Origin: an uncultured Mucilaginibacter sp.
GTDB lineage: Bacteria > Bacteroidota > Bacteroidia > Sphingobacteriales > Sphingobacteriaceae
DNA: 64,000 nt
Direction of reading: 5' to 3'
Assembly: GCF_913773635.1 (NCBI RefSeq)
Contig: NZ_CAJYGQ010000007.1
Location: forward strand, 248,001 to 312,000
The notes beneath the pieces are model-generated. The model saw only the letters and a program-made list of their open reading frames with translations, was not told where the DNA came from and ran no database searches. The position numbers and the translations under genes are program-made. Position 1 is the first letter of the stretch. Each line of letters starts with the position of its first letter. This document shows, one piece after another, positions 1-7,770 of this stretch.

Positions 1-149
1 GCACCATTAAGATCGATTTTTTGCGCGCCGGCCGGAATATTGCTTTCTGAAACTATCTCAACTATTTGATCACCTAAAACAATAACAGCATGGCCCCGGC
101 AAACTGCCCCGGCAGATACAATTTGAGTATTGTAAAGTGCTGTTAACAT
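1..149 (-). CDS. nagA: N-acetylglucosamine-6-phosphate deacetylase, N-terminal fragment
   Basis: Only the first 49 codons lie in the window; the gene runs off the left edge. The translation starts MLTALYNTQIVSAG and continues through VIVLGDQIVEI to IDLNG, which resembles the N-terminal beta-sandwich of NagA-type amidohydrolases just before their metal-binding core. That enzyme removes the acetyl group from GlcNAc-6-phosphate in amino-sugar recycling. The ATG at 147-149 is the first in-frame start. The metal-binding residues are outside the window, so the family call rests on the N-terminus alone; another amidohydrolase of the same superfamily is the main alternative. Confidence 0.6.
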   Translation of the reverse strand, partial: MLTALYNTQIVSAGAVCRGHAVIVLGDQIVEIVSESNIPAGAQKIDLNG

Positions 150-170
150 AGGTTATAAAAATGTATAGGC

Positions 171-204
171 AAAAAAAATCCCCGCCTTTAAAAAAGGCGG
201 GGAT
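171..204 (-). terminator. Rho-independent terminator of the rplM-rpsI-rpsB-tsf operon
   Basis: A 9-bp stem (178-186 with 196-204, GGCGGGGAT on one arm) has a 9-nt A/T loop. It is followed in the minus direction by a run of eight U (171-178). It begins 7 nt after the tsf stop codon. Confidence 0.93.
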
Positions 205-211
205 AATATAA

Positions 212-1063
212 TTAAGCTCCTAAAGCAACTCGCTTGAAAGCAGTTACCTTTAAGTCTTTATCAACACCGGTAAGGAATTGAGCAACACTCTTAGAAGAGT
301 CTTTCACAAACTCCTGGTTTACCAGGGTAGAGTCTTTGTAGAATTTGTTTAGTTTACCGGCAGCAATTTTTTCTACCATTTCTTCCGGTTTACCTTCAGC
401 ACGAATTTGCTCTTTAGCAATAGCTAATTCACGCTCAATAGTAGTAGCATCAACACCGTCTTTATCTAAAGCAACAGGGTTCATTGCAGCAATTTGCATA
501 GCTACGTCTTTACCAGCTTCTTCAGCACCTGCAGGGTTAGCGTTTAAGCCAACCAATACACCTAAACGGAAGTTACCGTGAATGTAAGCTACAATTTTTT
601 CGCCTTCTAAAACAGCATATTTTGATACACCGATTTTTTCGCCGATTTTACCAGTCATGGCAGTGATAGCCTCACCAATAGTAGTACGACCGGTTTCGGT
701 ATCAATTTCCAAAGCGTTAACTCCGTCAACGTCAGCAGGAAGGTTTTGTACAGCCTCGTTAGCAATAGCGTTAGCAAATGCAATAAATTCAGCATTTTTA
801 GCTACGAAGTCGGTTTCGCAGTTAAGCTCAACAATTACACCTTTTTTGCCATCTTCTGAAGTGCGTGCAATAACCACACCTTCGTTTGATTCTCTGTCTT
901 GACGGCTTGCAGCTACTTTAGCGCCTTTTTTTCTTAAATAGTCAATAGCTGCTTCAAAGTCACCATTAGTTTCGGTTAAAGCTTTTTTGCAGTCCATCAT
1001 ACCGGCACCTGTTTGTTGGCGCAGTTTATTTACGTCTGATGCAGAAATTTGTACTGTAGACAT
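212..1063 (-). CDS. tsf: Elongation factor Ts
   Basis: EF-Ts is the nucleotide exchange factor that regenerates EF-Tu-GTP. The protein has 283 residues, normal for the family. An N-terminal UBA-like domain contains the signature LRQQTGAGMMDCKKAL (residues 14-29), and the core domain carries the TDFV motif (84-87), whose Asp-Phe wedge acts on the EF-Tu magnesium site. It is the last gene of the rplM-rpsI-rpsB-tsf unit, 148 nt after rpsB, and is closed by a strong terminator. No Shine-Dalgarno is visible before its ATG, unlike rpsB and rpsI in the same operon. Confidence 0.98.
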   Translation of the reverse strand: MSTVQISASDVNKLRQQTGAGMMDCKKALTETNGDFEAAIDYLRKKGAKVAASRQDRESNEGVVIARTSEDGKKGVIVELNCETDFVAKNAEFIAFANAIANEAVQNLPADVDGVNALEIDTETGRTTIGEAITAMTGKIGEKIGVSKYAVLEGEKIVAYIHGNFRLGVLVGLNANPAGAEEAGKDVAMQIAAMNPVALDKDGVDATTIERELAIAKEQIRAEGKPEEMVEKIAAGKLNKFYKDSTLVNQEFVKDSSKSVAQFLTGVDKDLKVTAFKRVALGA

Positions 1064-1143
1064 TGTTTTTGTTTGTTATCTGTTGTGATTTACCTTTAAT
1101 AGGATGTTCACAGCAAAGATGAATGATTTATTGTTAAATTGAA

Positions 1144-1197
1144 AGTTGCCAATTGTAAACTGTTGCACCAAGTACACGCAGCCCACAACCGGCAACT
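1144..1197. repeat. Intergenic imperfect inverted repeat between rpsB and tsf
   Basis: The arm at 1144-1156 (AGTTGCCAATTGT) pairs with 1185-1197 at 11 of 13 positions around a 28-nt loop. It has the same layout as the inverted repeats at 7620-7722, 16175-16281, 19971-20364 and 52371-52430, but a different sequence. It lies in the transcribed spacer before tsf and has no U-tract, so it is unlikely to be a terminator. Confidence 0.5.
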
Positions 1198-1211
1198 CGC
1201 AACAAATAATA

Positions 1212-2057
1212 TTACTCTTCTGTAGATTCAGCAGCTTCAGCAGCAGGAGCTTCAGTTTCAGCCTCGGCAGTTACCGCGCCTCTTCTTTTACGACCGCCTT
1301 CAGCGTCGCCACCATCAGCTTTCGCTTTAGCAGCTGCACCTTCTTTTTCCGCTTCGTCATCTTTCTCGCGTTTACGCTCATCTAAACCTTCCTGAATAGC
1401 CTGAATGATAACACCTGTAACCAAAGAGATTGATTTAGTAGCGTCATCGTTAGCCGGGATAGGGAAGTCGATGTTTGAAGGATCAGAGTTAGTATCAACC
1501 ATTGCAAAGGTTGGGATGTTTAACTTTAATGCCTCAGATACTGCAATGTGCTCTTTTTTAACGTCGATAAGGAAAAGCGCAGCCGGTAAGCGGTTAAGGT
1601 CAGATATACCACCTAATAAGCTTTCCAGTTTTACACGCTCACGCTGAATCATCAAACGCTCTTTTTTAGAAAGATTGCTGTAAGTACCGTCTTTAGTCAA
1701 TTTATCAATGTTTGACATTTTTTTGATTGACTTGCGTACGGTAGCAAAGTTAGTTAACATACCACCTAACCAACGCTCGGTTACGTAAGGCATGTTTACA
1801 GATTTTGCGTAATCAGCCACGATATCTTTTGCTTGCTTTTTAGTAGCAACAAATAATACTTTACGGCCTGATTTTACAATTTGTTTTATAGCTGAAGCAG
1901 CTTCTTCAACCTTAGTTAAGGTTTTATTTAAATCGATAATGTGGATACCGTTGCGCTCCATGAAAATGTACTGAGCCATTTTCGGATCCCATTTGCGGGT
2001 AAGGTGACCAAAGTGTACACCTGCATCCAGTAAATCCTGATATGTTGTTCTTGCCAT
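1212..2057 (-). CDS. rpsB: 30S ribosomal protein S2 (uS2)
   Basis: uS2 is a small-subunit protein on the 30S head/body interface. The 281-residue product opens with the family signature LLDAGVHFGHLTRKWDPKM and contains the GGMLTNF and PIPANDDA blocks. After about residue 228 comes a charged low-complexity tail rich in Lys, Glu and Ala, longer than in E. coli S2; such tails are common in Bacteroidota. The start is fixed by a strong AAGGAGGA site at 2065-2072, 7 nt upstream. It is cotranscribed with rpsI (21-nt spacer) and tsf. Confidence 0.98.
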   Translation of the reverse strand: MARTTYQDLLDAGVHFGHLTRKWDPKMAQYIFMERNGIHIIDLNKTLTKVEEAASAIKQIVKSGRKVLFVATKKQAKDIVADYAKSVNMPYVTERWLGGMLTNFATVRKSIKKMSNIDKLTKDGTYSNLSKKERLMIQRERVKLESLLGGISDLNRLPAALFLIDVKKEHIAVSEALKLNIPTFAMVDTNSDPSNIDFPIPANDDATKSISLVTGVIIQAIQEGLDERKREKDDEAEKEGAAAKAKADGGDAEGGRKRRGAVTAEAETEAPAAEAAESTEE

Positions 2058-2064
2058 TGTTGTG

Positions 2065-2072
2065 TCCTCCTT
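2065..2072 (-). promoter_or_regulatory. Strong Shine-Dalgarno site of rpsB
   Basis: AAGGAGGA lies 7 nt before the rpsB ATG. Such a full anti-SD match is rare in this phylum, where the 16S 3' tail is thought to be occluded, and most other genes in the window have none. Confidence 0.85.
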
Positions 2073-2078
2073 AAAAAA

Positions 2079-2465
2079 TTAACGTTTACTGAATTGGAAT
2101 CTTCTACGAGCTTTGCGGCGTCCTGGTTTTTTACGCTCAACCATACGGTCATCACGGGTCATTAAACCTTTAGCACGCAATGCTGGTTTCTTTTCAGCAT
2201 CAAGTTCAACAATAGCTTTAGCAATAGCTAAACGAACGGCTTCTGCCTGTCCTTTTACACCACCGCCTGCAACGTTTGCAATAATGTCAAATTTACCTTC
2301 GCTACCAGATACTAATAACGATTGAGTTGCAACGTATTGTAAAGGTAAAGTAGGGAAGTATTCTTTGTAATCTTTACCGTTAACGGTAAGGGCGCCGGCA
2401 CCTTCGTTTAAGTAAACGCGGGCAACAGCTGTTTTTCTTCTGCCTGAAGTGTTAGTTGTTGGCAT
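2079..2465 (-). CDS. rpsI: 30S ribosomal protein S9 (uS9)
   Basis: The 128-residue product is canonical uS9. It has an N-terminal GRRKTAVARVYL block, a GGGVKGQAEAVRLAIAKAI segment and a basic C-terminal tail ending RFQFSKR, the extension that reaches the P-site tRNA. It lies 19 nt after rplM, the usual L13-S9 pairing. A Shine-Dalgarno AAGGAG at 2474-2479 supports the start. Confidence 0.98.
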   Translation of the reverse strand: MPTTNTSGRRKTAVARVYLNEGAGALTVNGKDYKEYFPTLPLQYVATQSLLVSGSEGKFDIIANVAGGGVKGQAEAVRLAIAKAIVELDAEKKPALRAKGLMTRDDRMVERKKPGRRKARRRFQFSKR

Positions 2466-2473
2466 TTGTTTTT

Positions 2474-2479
2474 CTCCTT
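2474..2479 (-). promoter_or_regulatory. Shine-Dalgarno site of rpsI
   Basis: AAGGAG lies 8 nt before the rpsI ATG, in the rplM-rpsI spacer. It is one of only two clear SD sites noticed in the window, both in this operon. Confidence 0.8.
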
Positions 2480-2484
2480 AAAAA

Positions 2485-2928
2485 TTAAAAGTTAATGGTT
2501 GTTGGGTTTTGTGCGGCATGAGGATGCTCTGCACCGGCATATACATGCAGGTTGCCATAAATTGCACGGCCCAAACGATTTTTAGGTAACATACCACGAA
2601 CGGCTTTCTCAATAACGCGCTCAGGGAATTTAGCCATTAACTCCTTAGGAGAAATAAAACGCTGACCACCTGGGTAACCAGTGTAAGAAACGTATTGCTT
2701 AGCGGCAAATTTGTTTCCGGTCAGTTTTACCTTGTCTGCGTTGATAACAATAACGTTATCACCACAGTCTACGTTTGGAGTGAAGCCTGGTTTGTGTTTT
2801 CCTCTGATGATTGCAGCAATCTTAGAGGTCAAGCGCCCCAAAATCTCGCCTTCCGCGTCAACAACAACCCATTGTTTGTTAACGGTCTTTTTGTTGGCTG
2901 AGACAGTTTTGTAACTTAACGTATTCAC
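2485..2928 (-). CDS. rplM: 50S ribosomal protein L13 (uL13)
   Basis: uL13 is an early-assembling large-subunit protein. The 147-residue product contains WVVVDAEGEILGRLTS near the N-terminus and the VRGMLPKNRLGRAI signature, at the normal length. It is the first gene of the operon; a phylum-type promoter lies about 60-85 nt upstream of its ATG. Confidence 0.98.
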   Translation of the reverse strand: MNTLSYKTVSANKKTVNKQWVVVDAEGEILGRLTSKIAAIIRGKHKPGFTPNVDCGDNVIVINADKVKLTGNKFAAKQYVSYTGYPGGQRFISPKELMAKFPERVIEKAVRGMLPKNRLGRAIYGNLHVYAGAEHPHAAQNPTTINF

Positions 2929-2984
2929 TTGCTTTAAATTAAATTATATTAAACAGTTTACTATACCCCGTAATTTCGGGACTG

Positions 2985-3014
2985 CAAAGATACGAGTATA
3001 TGTTTAATTTACAA
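2985..3014 (-). promoter_or_regulatory. Promoter of the rplM-rpsI-rpsB-tsf operon
   Basis: On the minus strand a TTG (3012-3014) is followed after 19 nt by TATCTTTG (2985-2992), an exact match to the Bacteroidota -33/-7 pattern. This leaves a leader of about 50 nt before rplM. Confidence 0.85.
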
Positions 3015-3071
3015 GTGGTTTATAATAAATTGTTGATGGAATAGCACGTGTTTATTTGATATAAAGCCGGG

Positions 3072-3102
3072 TTGTGAAACAAGTGCTGTATTTATATATT
3101 TA
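3072..3102 (+). promoter_or_regulatory. Probable promoter of the lipoprotein gene
   Basis: TTG (3072-3074), a 20-nt spacer, then TATATTTA (3095-3102). This fits the phylum pattern except for the last base of the -7 box. It lies 21 nt before the start codon. Confidence 0.5.
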
Positions 3103-3123
3103 GGCAATCAAAAATCTTATTGC

Positions 3124-3783
3124 ATGAAAAAATATTTACTTGTTCTTTTTTGTACAACCTTGTTATTTACCGCTAACTCTTGCAAAAAGGAAAGCGATGC
3201 CGCTGAAGAAGAAACTGTAAAGGGTTCGGACTCGTACCAACCTGCAACTGCAGGCTCATACTGGAAGTATTCGGGCACTGCGGCCGGTGTTGCCGAAACC
3301 AGTACTTTCACAGTTACCGGGAAAACCAAAGTGTTTAATAACAAAACTTATGTTGAAGTAACACAGGCTTCTCAAAACTTTGGAAACCAAACCGGTTACT
3401 TCTATATAGGCGATGGAAGCTATGCCCAACGCGCAAGCACTTATATAAACGGCATAACGGTTGAACTTCAGTATTTAAAAACTAACCTTGAAGTTGGCTC
3501 AACCTGGACAGCCAACATTACAGATAACGGACAACTGAACGGTATACCTGCCCGTATTATTGGTAAGGTATTGGAGAAAGACTCAAAGCGTACAGTTAAT
3601 GGTAAAAGCTTTGCCAATGTGATACATACCTCGCTCGATCTTCAATATAATATATCGGGCTTTTCAACTGTTATGACCTATGAGTTTTACGTTGCCAAAG
3701 GTGTTGGTATTATTGAAATTAAAAGCACCTCAGGAGGAACGGTGATGTCCTCGTCAAAAATTACGGAATACAAAATCAAATAG
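3124..3783 (+). CDS. Lipoprotein of unknown function
   Basis: The 219-residue product has a lipoprotein signal peptide: MKKYLL, a hydrophobic core, then a lipobox ending in Cys20 (TANSC) followed by KK. It is predicted to be an outer-membrane or periplasmic lipoprotein. The mature part has alternating beta-type segments (SYWKYSGTAAG, KVFNNKTYVEVTQ, TGYFYIGDGSY) of the kind seen in many Bacteroidota surface lipoproteins. I recognise no specific family. It is monocistronic, with its own promoter and a terminator 10 nt after the stop. Confidence 0.85.
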   Translation: MKKYLLVLFCTTLLFTANSCKKESDAAEEETVKGSDSYQPATAGSYWKYSGTAAGVAETSTFTVTGKTKVFNNKTYVEVTQASQNFGNQTGYFYIGDGSYAQRASTYINGITVELQYLKTNLEVGSTWTANITDNGQLNGIPARIIGKVLEKDSKRTVNGKSFANVIHTSLDLQYNISGFSTVMTYEFYVAKGVGIIEIKSTSGGTVMSSSKITEYKIK

Positions 3784-3792
3784 CATGAAAAG

Positions 3793-3830
3793 AACGCCCC
3801 TTAATTTACAATCAGGGGCGTTTCTTTTTT
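3793..3830. terminator. Bidirectional terminator between convergent genes
   Basis: An 8-bp stem (3793-3800 with 3815-3822, core CGCCCC/GGGGCG) is followed on the plus strand by a T-rich tract (3821-3830). The stop codon of the converging response-regulator gene lies inside this T tract. Confidence 0.88.
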
Positions 3831-4302
3831 AGTTAAGCTCGGGGACGGTTCCGTTTTCTCCAAGCGCAAAGTGCTTATTTACCAGCTCCATTACCATTTC
3901 GGTACGTAGGGGCTTGTGATAAAAGGTAGCAATGTGATCATCGTTAAGGGCGCGCTCGCGGTCATCGGCATTTAGAGAGGTTGTAAGCATTATTACCACT
4001 ATTTTTGCTTTTTGGCTGGCCGATAGTTGCCTGTACTCTTCCATAAACTCCCAACCGTTCATGCCCGGCATGTTGATGTCTAAAAATATTATACCTGGAC
4101 GGCTAACATGATTTGTATCGGCATATTTGCCTGAACATTTTAAAAAGTCAAGTGCTTCGGCTGCTGAAGTCAGCGCCTGTACCTCAACTTCAAGTCCGGC
4201 TTTTTCAATAACCCTTTTGTGCAGAAAGTTTGTTGGCCTGTCATCATCAATCAGCAACACACATCCCAAATCATTAATTTTCATCATTTCGTTTCTGGCC
4301 AT
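3829..4302 (-). CDS. Response regulator, receiver domain only
   Basis: This single-domain CheY-like receiver has 157 residues. The acidic pocket is in LLIDDDRPTN, the phospho-acceptor Asp in IIFLDINMPGMNG, the switch Thr in MLTTS and the conserved Lys in FYHKPL. There is no output domain, so it probably works by protein contact. Its start overlaps the end of the upstream PAS kinase gene by up to 29 nt (other starts at 4287 or 4284 shorten the overlap), so the two are translationally coupled and likely form a cognate pair. Confidence 0.93.
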   Translation of the reverse strand: MARNEMMKINDLGCVLLIDDDRPTNFLHKRVIEKAGLEVEVQALTSAAEALDFLKCSGKYADTNHVSRPGIIFLDINMPGMNGWEFMEEYRQLSASQKAKIVVIMLTTSLNADDRERALNDDHIATFYHKPLRTEMVMELVNKHFALGENGTVPELN

Positions 4303-5395
4303 CTATATTTAAAGTAAAATAAAATCTGCTTCCTGCACCTTCTTCTGATTGTACGCTGATGTTGCCGTTGTGCATGCTAACAATTTTTTTGCAGTTGGCT
4401 AAACCAATACCATTACCCGGATACTCATCGCGGTTATGCAACCGCTGAAAAATGAGGAATATCTTTTCGTGGTATTTGGCGTCAACGCCAATGCCATTGT
4501 CTTGCACGGTAAACTCCCAACCGGTAACATTGTTCGGGGTTGCCGTAATTTTTATAACCGGTGGTTCGTCTTTTTTTGAAAACTTAATGGCATTGGTTAT
4601 TAAGTTTTGAAAAAGCTGTCGTAACTCGGTACGGTAGCCGGTAACCACAGGTAGGTTGTTAAATATAATTTTCGTTTGTGTGGCAGCAATGCGGGTATCT
4701 AAATCACTTATTATATGCTGCAGCAGCTCATTCACATCAACTTGTTCGGTTTGTTTGGTTTTACCCAGCCTCGAATAATCAAGCAAATCTTTAATGAGAT
4801 TGCGCATGCGCGATGCGGCATCTTCAATAAAGCCCATGTAAAGCTGTGCATCGTCATCCTGCAGGGCGTGCCCATAATCAACCTTCAGCATGTCAATAAA
4901 ATTGCTTATTGTAAGCAACGGTTCCTGTAAATCATGCGAGGCTATGTACACAAACTGTTCCAGTTCCTGGTTTTGAACCTGCAGTTGTGCCAGGTGCAGG
5001 CTTGCCGCTTCGGCAGCCGTCATTTTATCCGTTAAATCGCGGGTTACTTTGGTGTAGCCAATTACATTTCGTTCGTTATCATGTATGGCCGTTATGGTAA
5101 TACTTCCCCAAAATCGGGTGCCATCTTTACGCACCCGCCACCCTTCATCAATGGAACGGCCTTTAGTGCGGGCCAGGTTTATGAGGGTTTCGGGTTTTTT
5201 AATGGCTTTATCGGCATCTGTATAAAACATGCGGAAATGTTGGCCTATTACTTCATTGGGATTATAGCCTTTAATGCGCTGCGCACCTTTGTTCCAGTTT
5301 TCAATGTTGCCGTTACTGTCAAGTACAATTATTGCGTAGTCTTCAATTTCCTCTATCATGTTGAGTATGCGGAGGTGTTTCGCGTTCTCATTCAT
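4274..5395 (-). CDS. PAS-domain sensor histidine kinase
   Basis: The 373-residue kinase is cytoplasmic, with no membrane segment. A PAS domain (about 10-125, with a PAC-type YTKVTRDLTD end) is followed by a HisKA dimerisation domain with phospho-acceptor His154 in the SHDLQEPL box. A HATPase domain then shows an N-box (Asn264/Asn268), a G1 box DNGIG (299-303) and a G2 box GNGIGL (327-332). The SHDLQEPL type is typical of phytochrome-like and soluble PAS kinases. It overlaps the receiver gene at 3829-4302, its likely partner. The ligand sensed by the PAS domain cannot be told from sequence. Confidence 0.95.
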   Translation of the reverse strand: MNENAKHLRILNMIEEIEDYAIIVLDSNGNIENWNKGAQRIKGYNPNEVIGQHFRMFYTDADKAIKKPETLINLARTKGRSIDEGWRVRKDGTRFWGSITITAIHDNERNVIGYTKVTRDLTDKMTAAEAASLHLAQLQVQNQELEQFVYIASHDLQEPLLTISNFIDMLKVDYGHALQDDDAQLYMGFIEDAASRMRNLIKDLLDYSRLGKTKQTEQVDVNELLQHIISDLDTRIAATQTKIIFNNLPVVTGYRTELRQLFQNLITNAIKFSKKDEPPVIKITATPNNVTGWEFTVQDNGIGVDAKYHEKIFLIFQRLHNRDEYPGNGIGLANCKKIVSMHNGNISVQSEEGAGSRFYFTLNIDGQKRNDEN

Positions 5396-5678
5396 CTTAC
5401 TAAAAACAAGGTGGTGGTATAATTATTAAACAGGCAGGGGTTACCGGTTTTGTTGAATGTAGGGGAAAAATGCAGTTGTTGTTATAAATGGTTATTAAAA
5501 TAAACTCATTTAATGGATTATTAATAGATTGGTTAATTAAATGTTTCTCTAAAATTAATATCGATTGATTTATGTTGAAGCGCAATTTGATGTTCAATTG
5601 TAACCCTTGCGCCATAAAATAGCAAGTATGGTGTTTAGTAAGTGCAATTGCCTCACCTTTGTATAAAAAGGTTCTTAT

Positions 5679-6719
5679 ATGAAAAGTATACGATTAAGCG
5701 TGCTCGATCAGTCGCCCGTGCGTAAGGGCGTTACACCTGCACGCTCAGTGCAGGAGACTGTTGAACTTGCTAAACTGACAGATTTATTAGGATATACCCG
5801 TTTTTGGGTATCTGAACATCATAACACCGGTAGTTTGGCCGGTTCCACCCCCGAAGTTTTAATTGCCCACTTAGGTACGCAAACCCGAAATATACGTTTA
5901 GGCTCGGGCGGTATTATGTTGCCTAACCATAGCGCATTAAAGGTGTCTGAAAACTTCAGAATGCTTGAAGCTATGTATCCGGGCCGTATTGACCTGGGTA
6001 TGGGCAGGGCACCCGGTACAGACAGGCTTACAGCGTCTGTACTTAATCCATCAAATAAATTCAGCGAACAGGATTTTGTTGAACAATTGCTTGATTTGCA
6101 AAATTATTTTCATGACACAGCAGAGGAAGGACCGGTAGCCGCAAAAATTCGTGCTATTCCGCAGGTTGATACCGTGCCTGGTATGTGGTTGCTTAGCTCA
6201 AGCGGGCAAAGCAGTTTATTTGCTGCTCATTTTGGGATGGGGTTTTCATTTGCTCATTTCATAAACCCCGTAGGTGGAGCGCAAGCTGTTGAAATGTATC
6301 GCGCCCGCTTTCAGCCTTCGATAGATTTAGCGCAGCCTGAAGCCAATGTTGCAATTTTTGCCTTTTGCTCGGAGGATGAAGAGAAGATAAGGCAACACCA
6401 AGCTGTGATGGATTATAGGTTTTTGCAATTTGAAAAGGGTGGAGGCATTAACCCATTATCATATGATGATGTAAAGGATGCTGAATACACCGCGCAGGAT
6501 ATGGAGCGTATTCGCATGAACCGTAGGCGTATAATAGCAGGCACACCTACGCAAATGAAAGACATTATCACCAGGTTGGCTGACACATATAATGTTGATG
6601 AGGTAATGCTTGTTACTATAGCCGAAGACTTTAACGACAGGCTGAAATCATATGAATTACTTGCCGAGCAATTTAGTTTGCCCCAGCAACAGCAAGATGC
6701 CGCTCATGCAATAATTTAA
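5679..6719 (+). CDS. LLM-class flavin-dependent oxidoreductase (luciferase-like)
   Basis: The 346-residue protein has the bacterial-luciferase TIM-barrel fold signature: LSVLDQSPVR at the first strand, FWVSEHHN, LGSGGIMLPNHS and the PGRIDLGMGRAPGTD block. This subgroup (YhbW-like, single-subunit) uses reduced FMN; substrates are usually unknown. The 283-bp spacer upstream (5396-5678) contains CACCTTTG at about 5654-5661 as a weak -7 candidate and nothing else I recognise. A terminator follows, so the gene appears monocistronic. Confidence 0.93.
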   Translation: MKSIRLSVLDQSPVRKGVTPARSVQETVELAKLTDLLGYTRFWVSEHHNTGSLAGSTPEVLIAHLGTQTRNIRLGSGGIMLPNHSALKVSENFRMLEAMYPGRIDLGMGRAPGTDRLTASVLNPSNKFSEQDFVEQLLDLQNYFHDTAEEGPVAAKIRAIPQVDTVPGMWLLSSSGQSSLFAAHFGMGFSFAHFINPVGGAQAVEMYRARFQPSIDLAQPEANVAIFAFCSEDEEKIRQHQAVMDYRFLQFEKGGGINPLSYDDVKDAEYTAQDMERIRMNRRRIIAGTPTQMKDIITRLADTYNVDEVMLVTIAEDFNDRLKSYELLAEQFSLPQQQQDAAHAII

Positions 6720-6745
6720 CATTTACAGCGTTTAAAATATTCCTG

Positions 6746-6772
6746 ACCGGCCCCGCGTAAGGCCGGTTTTTT
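6746..6772 (+). terminator. Terminator after the luciferase-like gene
   Basis: A 7-bp stem (6746-6752 with 6761-6767, ACCGGCC/GGCCGGT) with an 8-nt loop is followed by six T (6767-6772). Confidence 0.85.
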
Positions 6773-6809
6773 ATTGTGGAAAACTACTAACATCTTGAAT
6801 TATTAATGT

Positions 6810-6817
6810 TACCTTTG
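6810..6817 (+). promoter_or_regulatory. -7 promoter box of the desaturase gene
   Basis: TACCTTTG matches the TAnnTTTG -7 consensus, about 60 nt before the start. No TTG stands at the expected -33 distance, so the promoter is partial. Confidence 0.5.
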
Positions 6818-6878
6818 CGCAAACAATTTTAAGGTGCATTATTTTATATAATACACTATAACACACACTTGTATAATC

Positions 6879-7616
6879 GTGATAATTGTCATTTTTTTTG
6901 TTGCCCACTGGTTCTTATCTTTGTTCTTTCAAACGTTTTATCTGCACCGCTATGCTGCTCATAAAATGTACAGTACACCAAAATTTACCGAACGTGTTTT
7001 TCATTTCTTAACGTTCGTAACTCAAGGCTCATCTTTTTTAAATCCGCGTGCTTATGCTATAATGCACCGTGAGCACCATGCTTACAGTGATACTGAAAAA
7101 GATCCGCACTCGCCTCACTTTTTTACCGATGTATTTCAAATGATGTACCGTACTGCCATTAGTTTCAGGCTTTACGAAAAACGTGTAAAAGAACCTGATG
7201 CTCAGTTTAAAGGTAATTACCCAGAGTGGCGTCTTATTGACTACTACGGCTCGCACATGATAACCCGTATAGGCTTTGGTTTATTATACGCTGCTTTTTA
7301 CGCCGCATTTGCTACAGCATGGTGGCAGTGGCTTTTACTTCCGTTGCAATTTATAATGGGGCCTTTACACGGTGCTATTGTAAACTGGTGCGGTCACAAG
7401 TACGGCTACTCTAATTTTGATAACGGCGATAAATCAAAAAATACAACACCGTTTGACTTTTTGATGCTTGGCGAATTGTTTCAAAACAATCACCATAAGC
7501 GCCCTAACAGCCCTAACTTTGGTGCCCGTTGGTTTGAAATTGACCCGGTTTACCCTGTTATGAAAATGATGCACTGGATGCGCATCATTAAGCTGAGAAA
7601 ACCGGTAGCAGCGTAA
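6879..7616 (+). CDS. Fatty acid (acyl-CoA type) desaturase
   Basis: This integral-membrane di-iron desaturase has 245 residues. The three His clusters that bind the iron pair are present: HRYAAH near the N-terminus, HREHH in the middle and HNNHH near the C-terminus, separated by hydrophobic membrane segments (for example LLYAAFYAAFATAWW). It introduces a double bond into fatty acyl chains, probably tuning membrane fluidity. The start is a GTG at 6879; the next in-frame Met lies after the first His box and would delete it. A hairpin terminator follows at 7655-7680. Confidence 0.92.
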   Translation: MIIVIFFVAHWFLSLFFQTFYLHRYAAHKMYSTPKFTERVFHFLTFVTQGSSFLNPRAYAIMHREHHAYSDTEKDPHSPHFFTDVFQMMYRTAISFRLYEKRVKEPDAQFKGNYPEWRLIDYYGSHMITRIGFGLLYAAFYAAFATAWWQWLLLPLQFIMGPLHGAIVNWCGHKYGYSNFDNGDKSKNTTPFDFLMLGELFQNNHHKRPNSPNFGARWFEIDPVYPVMKMMHWMRIIKLRKPVAA

Positions 7617-7619
7617 CTT

Positions 7620-7722
7620 AAGAAACAAGAGGCGAGAGCCATGAAACAAGATATAAGTCGTTCATAGTAACGACTTTTTTGTGCCCATAGTTTTGTGATG
7701 AATCTCTTGGCTCTTGTTTCTT
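7620..7722. repeat. Intergenic inverted repeat around the desaturase terminator
   Basis: The left arm 7620-7638 and right arm 7704-7722 are complementary at 17 of 19 positions. Each arm is made of short AAGAAACAAGAG / CTCTTGGCTCTTG words repeated in tandem. The desaturase terminator lies between the arms. The right arm supplies the -33 TTG of the next gene's promoter. Confidence 0.7.
7655..7680 (+). terminator. Terminator of the desaturase gene
   Basis: An 8-bp stem (AAGTCGTT at 7655-7662 with 7669-7676) with a 6-nt loop is followed by a T run at 7675-7680. Confidence 0.85.
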
Positions 7723-7750
7723 GGCTCTTGCATCTAAAGCCTTATCTTTG
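7721..7750 (+). promoter_or_regulatory. Promoter of the aminotransferase gene
   Basis: TTG (7721-7723), a 19-nt spacer, then TATCTTTG (7743-7750), an exact match to the phylum consensus, 20 nt before the start codon. The TTG lies within the right arm of the repeat at 7620-7722. Confidence 0.8.
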
Positions 7751-7770
7751 CGGCTCATTAACAAACTACT

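Noticed and set aside
5400..5615. A 71-codon frame in the spacer upstream of the luciferase-like gene
   Set aside because: Low-complexity Ile/Asn-rich translation from A+T-rich DNA, no start context and no family signal.
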